From: Dirofilaria immitis
Taxonomy: Eukaryota; Nematoda; Chromadorea; Rhabditida; Onchocercidae
Length of the DNA: 64,000 nucleotides
Direction of reading: 5' to 3'
Assembly (NCBI GenBank): GCA_024305405.1
Contig: JAKNDB010000098.1
Location: forward strand, 2,932,501 to 2,996,500
A program made the translations under genes and the position numbers. Below the pieces are notes generated by a model. It searched no databases, had not been told where the DNA came from, and saw nothing but the letters and a program-made list of their open reading frames with translations. Positions within the stretch are counted from its first letter, which is position 1. Each line of letters begins with the position of its first letter. Shown here piece after piece: positions 50,206 through 60,600 of the stretch.

Positions 50206-53200
50206 CTGATATTTTAAATGATGATCGACAGATGAGTAAAAAATTCCCATGAAGAGAAATGTCTCATTTAGAATGAATAGCTAAAGAGGTTATAACCTGA
50301 AACTAATTTTTGGGAATATCATCAAAACAACACTTTAAGTTTTTTGTTTTTTTTTTTTCCTGCTCTATGACCTTTTACGATAATCACTGTAAACCAATTA
50401 CATATCAAACGAACATTCGTTAGATGTCATCTTAGTATTAATTTGTTTTCTCTCTCTCTCTCCCTCTCTCCCTCTCTCCCATTCTCATCAATTAATCTAT
50501 TCCATATCATTTACCTGTGAAAATGATAAATTCGTCCATTTTTCCTTTTAAAAAATCAACAAAAAATAAACGATTTACGAAATTATCTCTTCATTGTTAT
50601 CATTATCACTTTATCAGTAAATGAAAAATTATTAATTAAAGTAAATTTATATAAAATGAATAAATTCATTTTATATTAATTAATTATTTGATTTAATCAA
50701 ATAATTTTTTTCAATAAAATTTTCAAAAAATTAATAAACTATTCATTATTATTATCAATCGAATAATTTTTAATGCTTAATTTTAATTCAAAATTAATAA
50801 ATCGAATAATTTATTTTAATTAATCAAATTTTTAGATATTAATTAATTTTTTAATTGGAAGTTAATCAAAATTTTAATTTTGGTTGTGTTGAAAAAATTA
50901 TTATTTTCAAATTATTTAATTAATTTTTGAAAATTAATTTAAATTTAAATTTTTGGTACTTGAAATTATTAATTTAAATTTAAATTTTTATTATTTAAAT
51001 TTGTCATTTTTTGAATAAATTATCAATTTTAACAATTATATTTTAAAATAAATAAATAATAAATAAGTTTTTAGATAATTTTGGAAGTTAATCTTTTCGA
51101 CGATTAATTAATTTTATTTGAAATAAATCAAATTTTATTTTTGTCCGAAAAAACAGAATTATCATTTTCAACAATTGATTTATCAAATTTTAATCAACTA
51201 TTTAAATATCAGTAAACAAATTTCGTATACATTTATCGCATGTCTAAATATATATTACGATGATTATGTAAATATTATTAACATTTATCGTATGTCTACA
51301 TAATTTATGATAATTATGTAATTATTGTTAAATTAATAGTAATATCAAAATAAAATTCCTCAATGATAAGAGCAGATATATCAATGAATTTATGCAATTT
51401 CCAATTATTACAATAATTAGTGTTATATAAGAAAAAAAGGAAGTTTGAAAAATCTAGTAATTACAGGTGTGAAAAAGTTGTATTTCAAAAATAGAAAGAA
51501 AAGAACGAACATTTTATTTAATAAAATTTGCTTTTTATCTTTTTAATTTTATCATGCTTTTTTATTTCCAAAATAGTAATTTTGCAAAGTTGAAGTTTTT
51601 TTTTTTGTTAACAGCCTTTTCTCGACTTCCATATAAGACATCGTTTTTTTTTTTTATATTCCAACAACCGTTTTAGCTATACTATCTGAAAAGTTAATCT
51701 TAAAAATTATGACGAAAATAATTGTTCTAACGATTTATCTGCTGTTTTAAATCAAATTTGTTTGTTTGTTTTTTGTTATAATTGTTTGTCTCGTTTTTCT
51801 CGATCAATAAAAATAAAATTCAAGAATTAAATCTTGGATTTATTTGTTCATTTATTTGTATTTTTGCTAGAACAATAAAAAGAATTCAAAAATTAAATCT
51901 AGCCATTTCATTTATTTTTGCTAGAACAATAAAAAAAAAAAAAGATTTAAGATATTTGATACTTTTATTTGTTTAAAATTTTGGAATAAATTTTTTATGA
52001 AATTATTCCTGCTTAATTTGTACTGTAATTTAAATTTTATTTCCTCAAACAATAAGATGTTTAAAATTTTATCTTCATATTTAATTTTGTTCTAACTTAA
52101 ATTTTGCTATTCATTTTCATTACTCAAACAATAAGAAATTTTAAAACAGTAAATATAAAACGATTTTTTTGTAATTAATTGTCTGATAAAAAATAAAATG
52201 TTTTTTTAAATAAACATTTATATTATTCGTTCTATCAATTCAACAAAATACTATTTGTTCTAAATAAAAAATGAAAGAACTAAAAGAGAATTCTCTTGAA
52301 ATGAAATAAAACAATTTATTGTTTACTAATTATTTTTTCCTATTATTAATTATTTGTTTTCCAAAAATTATATCAAATAATAATGCTAATATTGAAATGA
52401 TAAAATTAATAGTTTAATAGGTAAATTAGGTAATTTACTCAAAAGAAAAATTAATATTCTAAAGCTAATTTTGCTGATTAAAAATAAACTTACCTAACTA
52501 TTTCTTTTCTTTATTTTGCATTAGTTTTATTTTTTAAATTAAAAAAAAAAAAGTTAATCAAATAATAAAATCATTTATCAGCTATCATTTATCAACTTAC
52601 CCATCTACTTTTCTTCCTTCATTTAAAGCTAGCTTTTTTAAATTAAAAGAAAGTTAATCAAATAATAAATTTATTTATCAGCTATCATTTATCAACTTAC
52701 CCATTTACTTCTTCCTTTATTTTACATTAGCTGTTTTTTTTTTTTAAATTAAGGGAAGAGCTATTCGAATAATAAATTCATTTATCAGCTATCAGCTATT
52801 ATCTTTACTCTTATCACTTTTTTCTTTAAAAAAAAAAAAGTTAGAACGATTAGTAGTACTGAAATAACGAAATTAATTATAAAAGTTTTACTGAAATATT
52901 TCAAAGATTAATTTGATTCGAGAAAATAAACCATTTCTACTTATTTTTACTACTACTACTGTACTTTAATTAATGTTATTTAAGAAAAAAAAACGGAAAA
53001 ATTTGAAACGAATAATAACAGTACTAAAATAATGGAATTAATAGGTATTATTGAAGAAAAAAAATTATTTTAAAGCTAATTTTTTTGGTTAAGAAAAATA
53101 AACTTATCTATTTGTCTATAAACTTCTTTTATTCTAATAATAATAACAGTTTTTTTTTTTTTTTTAAAATAAGAATTAAAAATTTAATAATAAAACAATA

Positions 53201-53306
53201 ATATCGAAATAATAGAATTAATAAATGAAATTAATGCTAAAATATTTTTAAAAGAAAATTTGAAATTAAATAATTAAAATAATAATGAAATATTGGTAAT
53301 AAATAT
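50206..53306. other. Spacer upstream of Notch and downstream of the small membrane gene
   Basis: AT-rich sequence with a CT-rich tract at about 50448-50480. About three degenerate ~110-130 bp repeats at 52540-52830 are built on TTTATCAGCTATCATTTATC and AACTTACCCAT. Open frames here are Phe/Ile/Lys-rich low complexity. No exon could be supported. Confidence 0.45.
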
Positions 53307-56203
53307 TTATTTATTAAATAATATACCCATTCTACTTGTTGTTGTTGTTGTATATTCTTCAGTTTTAATATCCAATTCTTCTGTTGCTCTCTCGTCATCA
53401 TCAGCAAAATGAATAAAATTACCATTTTCATCGATCGCGCAACATGCAGAACATAGGAAACATTCGCATAATACACGAAATGGTGCACAAATACAACATA
53501 GCAATAGTATCGGTACTGCAGAAAAGAAAAAGCTTATCATTATCATATCATTTAATTGATAACATATATGCATATTCATCATATCAACAAAGTAGTAACA
53601 CATATATATCATATCAGCAGAACATTGAATACATTCGCATAATGCAACATTATCGGTACTGCAGAAAAAAGCTTATCATTGTCATATCACAAGTTAAGTG
53701 ATGATAACATATGCATATATAGATATATCATATCAGTAAATTAGTAACATATATATTATAGCAGCAGAACATATGAAACATTTCTATAATACACGAAATG
53801 ATGGACAAATGTAACATGGCAATAGTATCGGTACTGCAGAAAAAAGGTTATCATTATCATATCATTTAAGTGATAACACATATATATCATATCAGCAATT
53901 TAATAACATATATATTGTATTAGCGAATTATGGTACTTAAACATATAATACCAAATTACTTAAGTGATAATATATAAATATCATATAAGGCTAATATAAA
54001 ATAATTATGTATATACCATATCAGCGAAGTATAATAATATATCATATCAGAATTACGAAATAATATTATATACTTATCAACAAAGTAGTTATACATGAAT
54101 CGTTTTATCAACAAAATAATAATATATCATATTATTGATAGCAATATATCATGTTGGTCAAATAACAATCGTATATATCATATCATTCAGTAAACTAGTA
54201 ACATAATTCATATTCTTAGATTATCATATCAATCAAATGATAGCATAATGATAAGAATTAGAGTATGGCATTGTTTAGTTTTAAGCAATCTTTCCTGATG
54301 AATCTTGTAAAAATTTTAATTAGTTTCAGTTATACGCCAATGTTAATAATTTATGATAATTTTAAATTATGATTATTTGATTGATTATCTACTGCAAATG
54401 CGATAATTGATAAGGTGTTAAATTGTATACTATAAAATTCAGCAAACTTATCATTATCAAAATCATAAGTTATATATATATTTATAAAGCTATAAAATTA
54501 TGCATAAATTTCAAATAAATTATAAATAAATAGTCGAAATTATAAATTTTATAAAATTAAAATTATCGATAAATCATAGAAATTTAAAATTATAGAGAAC
54601 GAAGATTCGAAATAAAATTGATAATTTGTAAACAAATAAATTATAGAAGTCATAATTACTGATAATTGATTATGCATAAATTATTGATAAATTATGAAAA
54701 ATATGAACGTATGATTGATAAGAAGTTAAATTAAAATTAAAATATAAATTAAATCGATAACTATAATTTATAGATTGATTTCGCATAAATTATAGGTAAA
54801 TTATAGAAAATAAATTTCAGATTAATTATAAAATTGCAAGTTATGAATAAAAATTATACAAAAATTATTGCTAAATTATAGCAATTATAAATCTCTGATT
54901 TAATAAGAAATTAAATTAATTAATTAGAATTAAAATATTAATTAAATTAAATTGCCAGCAACTATAACAGATAGCATAAATTATGGGTAAATCATAGAAA
55001 ATAAATTTCAGATTAATTATAAAAATTGCAAGTTATGAATAAAAATTATACAAAAATTATTGCTAAATTATAGCAATTATAAATCTCTGATTTAATAAGA
55101 AATTAAATTAATTAATTAGAATTAAAATATTAATTAAATTAAATTGCCAGCAATTATAACAGATAGCATAAATTATGGGTAAATTATAGAAAATAAATTT
55201 CAGATTAATTATAAAAATTGCAAGTTATGAATAAAAATTATACAAAAATTATTGCTAAATTATAGCAATTATAAATCTCTGATTTAATAAGAAATTAAAT
55301 TAATTAATTAGAATTAAAATATTAATTAAATTAAATTGCCAGCAATTATAACAGATAGCATAAATTATACGTTAATTATATAAAATAAATTTTAGATTAT
55401 TTATAAAATTACGAGTTATAAGTAAAGATTGTACAAAAATTATTGTTAAATTATAAATCTATAATTTATTAAGAAATCAAATTGATTAATTAAAATTAAA
55501 ATTAAAATATTAATTAAATTAAATTACCAGCAATGATAATAATTAAGCTGATGATAGCAAAAATAAATAGCAAAAATGGATTAAATCGTCGACAGCAAGC
55601 TAACATTTTTGTTTTTGGCTCACATGGTGAAAATTTAAACATAAAATGCGTTCGACCTGTAAAAATCGTTCGAAAAATTTTATCATATAGAATTGGCCCA
55701 ATTCCAATTTTTCCTTTTTTTTTATTATATTATAAATTTTAATTTCTATTCTTTTATTAGTTCTTATATTTTCAAATTAATTTTAATTAAATGAATCGGT
55801 ATTTGAATTTAAATTTTGATTAAAAATTTGATTAGAATTAAAATTTTTACTTAATTACTCGAAAATTAAATGAAAATTTTAATTTTTCCCTTTTCTTCGC
55901 AACAAATCAATTTTTATTTTTGTCAAATTTATTTAATGTTTTTCCTGCCAATAATTTTTTTTTGTTAATTTAATTTACGAAAATTATTCAAATAACATTA
56001 GAAGAAAAAAAGTAAAGCCACTAATGTCTTAGCTTATAGTTTTAGGGCCTAAAAATAGGTTATAAAAACAAACATGGCGCAAAATGTGATGTCCAATCTG
56101 TTTCACTATCCCAATCATCGATGTAGGCATTTTGATGCTCAATTGTATTATGGCCTTGAGCCACAAAAATAACAATTATAGACAATGCTTTAATTAGATG
56201 CAT
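53307..56203 (-). CDS. Small Cys-rich type I membrane protein, 155 residues, family not recognised
   Basis: Three exons: 56074-56203, 55528-55656 and 53307-53515, all in phase (156 codons with stop). The ATG at 56203 begins a clear signal peptide, MHLIKALSIIVIFVAQG. A short ectodomain follows, with acidic, Trp-rich YIDDWDSETDWTSHFAPC and FSPCEPKTKMLACCRRF. A hydrophobic helix spans about residues 69-95 (FLLFIFAIISLIIII, then PILLLCCICAP). The cytoplasmic side is Cys-rich (FRVLCECFLCSACCAIDENG), suggesting palmitoylation or metal binding, then an acidic Thr-rich tail ending GILFNK. Function unknown. The exon 1 donor (CCAT|GTTTGT) is only moderate; a shorter model starting at the internal ATG at 55642 is possible but would lose the signal peptide. 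Its single large intron holds two splice-site-spanning tandem arrays. Confidence 0.68.
53456..53925. repeat. Three tandem units carrying the acceptor of the small membrane gene's last exon
   Basis: The word ATCGGTACTGCAGAAAA (minus-strand CTGCAG|TACCG acceptor and exon start) occurs near 53509, 53652 and 53827. Surrounding sequence is also shared: ACATTCGCATAAT, TTATCATTATCATATCA and ATATATCATATCAGCA. Units are about 143-175 bases. Only the first is continuous with the exon. Confidence 0.85.
54760..55540. repeat. Four tandem ~190 bp units carrying the donor of the small membrane gene's exon 2
   Basis: The real donor (minus-strand ATTGCTG|GTAATTT) is at 55527. The same context recurs near 55338, 55147 and 54955, but in each the donor reads GCAATT. 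Units are about 188-192 bases and the inner ones are almost identical, with GATAGCATAAATTATGGG and AAATCTCTGATTTAATAAG words. Confidence 0.92.
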
Positions 56204-57676
56204 TTAATGCTAGGCCTTTTATTTTAGCGATCACTTCGTCTTATGATAGTTGTTATTTCTAATTCTTTTATGTCTTCAACAGCTAAACAATTTAAAAATT
56301 TTTAATCAAAATCAAATTTGAAATTGATAAGGTTTAATTACACTTCATCACTCCTTATGGCCTAACTTATTATACGCTTATCAGTTGGAAATCTTTTAAA
56401 TGAAATTAAATTTACAACCGATAAAAGTTCAATTACATCACATTCGACTTTCGCATATTCAACTTCTATGATTATTAGTTGAAAATTTTTAAGCGAAATC
56501 AAATTTAGAACTGATGAAATTCTATTGAACCTTATCACTCCTACTGATCTAACTCACATGCTTATCAGCTGACGTATCGGCCATCGCATAAAAAAATCGT
56601 TATTTAAATCATGGATCTTTTCACATTTATCAAAAGATCGCTTATTATTTTTTCAGTATTAATCAATTTTCCGAAGTGCTATTGTCATATTGCAATTTCA
56701 TAGACAATAATCGATAAGTCGAGATATTCAACTTAATAATTAATATCATTTGCATTGACTGCTGCATTACAGAAACAAAAAAAAGTTGCAAACAAACTTA
56801 GTAAAAGAAAAGCGACAGATCGTCGCAGTTAGAAATTAATAGAATTATTCGCAAAATAATTCATAACAACTATTCGTAAGCTATTAATAATAATATATAT
56901 ATGGAAAAAAATGCAAAATATATTTTTGCATATTATAAATTTGCTAATATTCGAAATGAGCTACGGTATATAGAAATCCGATATCTAAGAATGTTAATTT
57001 TATGTTATTTTCAAAATTTAAAATATCTTATTTGATTTTCAGATTATCGATGTAATTTTAAAGAATTGCCAATATTTAGAGTATTATAGAATGGAATTTG
57101 AAATCCAGCTAATATCTTAAACTGATAACTAATTGATAATGCAAAACAGGCTTTAATAATTAGTGTTAAATTAAATATAGAATTTTATTTGAACTTTCAA
57201 CATTTATCATTCGCATGAATTTTAAGATATTGCAAATAAGACAAAATCAAATCATGTACAAGAGTACAAATATATATATATATATACTGTGAAAAAACAT
57301 ATACAAAAAAACCATACGTTATTTTCAAATTTGTAAAAGCAATCAATTAGAAAACAATACATCAAATATTATTTAAAAATCTTTTAAAAGTACTAAATAC
57401 ATTACCGGAATAAAAATTGACATATTTTTCCTCAATTTTCAAACTTCGACTATTCTCAATACAAATTTTGCTTCTTCAATTTCAATAATATCAATTGAAA
57501 TTCTCAATAGAACACTGGTTTTAACTGCGATTTTATAAATGAATTCTAGTTTTGTGATTATGACAAGAAATCACCGTTATATAATTTTGTAAAGCTATAA
57601 TAAAATGGATAAAAAAGATGGAAAACATAATATTTAATCATCCATCATTATATAACATCCATCATCAATGCAACTA
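56204..57676. other. Intergenic region between the small membrane gene and the NRF1-like gene
   Basis: Contains the promoter of the first and the 3' UTR of the second (both minus strand). A duplicated GGCCTAA/ATCACTCCT-type segment occurs near 56340-56540, and an (AT)n run at about 57270-57285. No exon was recognised, including any that would finish the PHD finger of the neighbouring gene. Confidence 0.45.
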
Positions 57677-60600
57677 TTAAAAATGCATTTGCCGTAGAAT
57701 CATTTCCCAAATTCTTTTTAATACAAATGTGAAATTTCTGGAACATTTGAGAAAAATTTAAAAAAACTAATGAGGATCAAAATTATGAAATCATCATTTC
57801 TCATAACAAGAGACACAGTAATAATTACTAACTCTCCTTTTAACGGCAAACATTTCGAATGAAAATTTTTATGACAACGATTACATCGTACGCAGTCATT
57901 CGCACTAAGCTCCAAACCTGGCTCACAAGCACATAATACCTAAAAATACACAAATTAGTGATTCTTGAAACTTATTTTTTAAATCTATTTATTCACTTTT
58001 TTAAACAATAGAATGTGGCCTATACAAAAATATAGCCACATTCTATTTCCAGTATTTTATTTCAAATTTTCCTAGAATTTGACAGAATGATCAAAAAATT
58101 TCGATGATTTTTTTATTCCGGGTTATAATCGAATATAAAATAGATTTTACTATATCTCTATCAGATATAATAAAATCTATTTTACGGCTCAGCTAGAATT
58201 ACAATTTTTTGTTTGGATTTAGTTTAATTAAAATTTTTGGTTTTAGTTAAAAGAATTTTTTCAAGATATTTGTTGGTATGCTCAATTCCTTAGTTTTTCT
58301 TTCATTAAAATCTATTTGATATTCTATTCTAAGGAAGATTCCGCATAACTAATGTTCTTTGTGAGAATATACAAAACTTTAAAATATAAAAAGATTCTCA
58401 ATGCCAAATTTCTAATGAGAAACCATAATGACACACCATTGTATTTTTTCAATGCTGTTAATAGCAAAAATATTTTCAATTTTTTCACTAATTTAGAAAT
58501 TAATTTATATAACGCCTAACCTAATAAAAAAAGAAATAGCATAGATTCATTCTTTAAACAATCTTATTATCTAGCTGATTTGACTAACATACATTATAAA
58601 ATCATATAAAACAAGCTACTAACCCTTATAAACCCTTTATCTTGCAGTTGTTGCTGTTCTTGTTGTTGTAATGATGGATTCTGCGGTGCCATAAAATTTC
58701 CTGCCATTTCTGCATGATGAAAATGATGCTGTGGATTGACTGTATCGCCATTAAATGAACCCTGTACAACTACGTTACGTGAAGAGGCAGAACATTCCGA
58801 ATAATTAGAGCATGGAGTAGCAGCTCGAAATGAGGAACTTTCATCACGGAATCTATTTGTCGAAGCAGACTCATCTTCAACTACGTAAGGATTGTGTTGT
58901 GAACTGGTAGTTATTGATGTTGTAGGATATTGCTCCTTGTTACGCAACCTTACTGCGCTTGATTTATTATATGCAGCTATTTGATAAGAATGTCGTGGGA
59001 CAGTAAACTGTTTCGATGATGCACTTGCAACTGATCCACGTGATTCAGAACGCACAGTAGAGTGAAGTGAGCTTTTGTTACTTTGTGAAGACCTTGATCC
59101 AGAACTTGCAGAAGAATGGCGTGAAGCCCAACTTGCTGGACGATCTTCAGGAGTCAGCGCTTGCTGAGATGGAATCCGTGGCATCCTAAAATCTCGAGAT
59201 GACGCTGAAGCATGAGAACGAGTTGACAGTGCTGTTTTCGGATTCTGAAAAGGCACTTCTTCTTGAAGTATGCAAGATTCTACAGGTGTCATCACAGAAA
59301 TAGCACGATCATCAGATATAATATAAGGTCCTGGATGAGATTCATGGTTTTGAGCATTATAAGGTGGTTCAGAAATAGGATGCTGCTGCAAAGTAAGATG
59401 TGCATTTGCCATCGGATGATGTGGTGGCAATCGAAATGGAACAGTTTCCTGAGATGAAACTGAATGCTGCGATGGACTGAGTGGAGCTGCACGACCACGA
59501 TATGGCAAATCTTGCAACGTAAAATCAGTTTGTACTTCAGGTGGTGGTGGTAATGCGAGTGGTGGCTGATCATACATTCGCAGTTCCTGTGATGAACCAG
59601 AATGACGAGATAAAGTTCGTAATTGCGAACAGTAAGAGCGTTGAGATGGACTTCGTTTTACGACTTTGCCAGGAACACGAAACTGAGTTATTTCTTGAGA
59701 AGCTGAACGTGGAATTGGTGTCTGCAAGGCACTGCTTCTTTCTTGAAGAAGATTATGCGTCAATTCGGCTAATGATCTGGAACAAGATAAATAAAATGCA
59801 AAAAATTCAAATAAATCCAAAATGAATAAGAAAGATGAGAATCAGAAAATTTAAATTCAAGAATGAAATTTGTAAAAGTTTACAGATAAGGAAAAATATA
59901 TCAACACAAAGTTACCAATAATTTGAAAAGTAATGTTAAGAAACTTGCTTACGGAGCAATTCTCTTCAAACCATCCTCCAATTTCAGTTTTTCAAGTAAC
60001 ATTTCAGAATAAAACCACCGAACACTTTTAAGGACTACTTTAGCTGCTTGACCGGGAGTATTTGCACCTTAAAAAGAAGATTTAAAAAATTCATAACAAT
60101 TTCTAAAAATACAACTAAGCGAAATATAAGATAATAACCAATTCGTCGATTCAATATTCCTCTTCCATTGTTTGACCAAGGTGGACAAAAAGGTATCTCC
60201 GGTGGCCAACAGTCTGGTTGAGTGCCATCATATGGATCAGCCCATGGGAAATTAACATGCATCATCATATCTTCCAGCAAATCTTAAAACAATAGGAAAT
60301 ATCTAATTTAGTTATTAATAGCCTATTCACTGAACAAAATGTAATAAAATTGGAAAACTTGCATCATTTAGCATATAATGAAGTTAGTTTACGAAAATCG
60401 ATGCACTTATAATTTATCAACTGCTATTAATTGTTATAAAGCAATGCATCAAAATTGTAGTATTATTGAGGTTTGTTTCAAAAACACGTGTTACTAAAAT
60501 TAGAAAATTGTGTTTATTGAAATATATTAGAATTTTTCTTTTTGCAAACATGTGCATAGCAAACCAACTGCACAATCTATCAATAGGAAAAAAATGCTTA

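Noticed and set aside
59263..59825. Plus-strand and alternative-frame open readings of 64-94 codons
   Set aside because: They lie antisense to, or in another frame of, the 384-codon Ser/Gln-rich exon of the NRF1-like gene.
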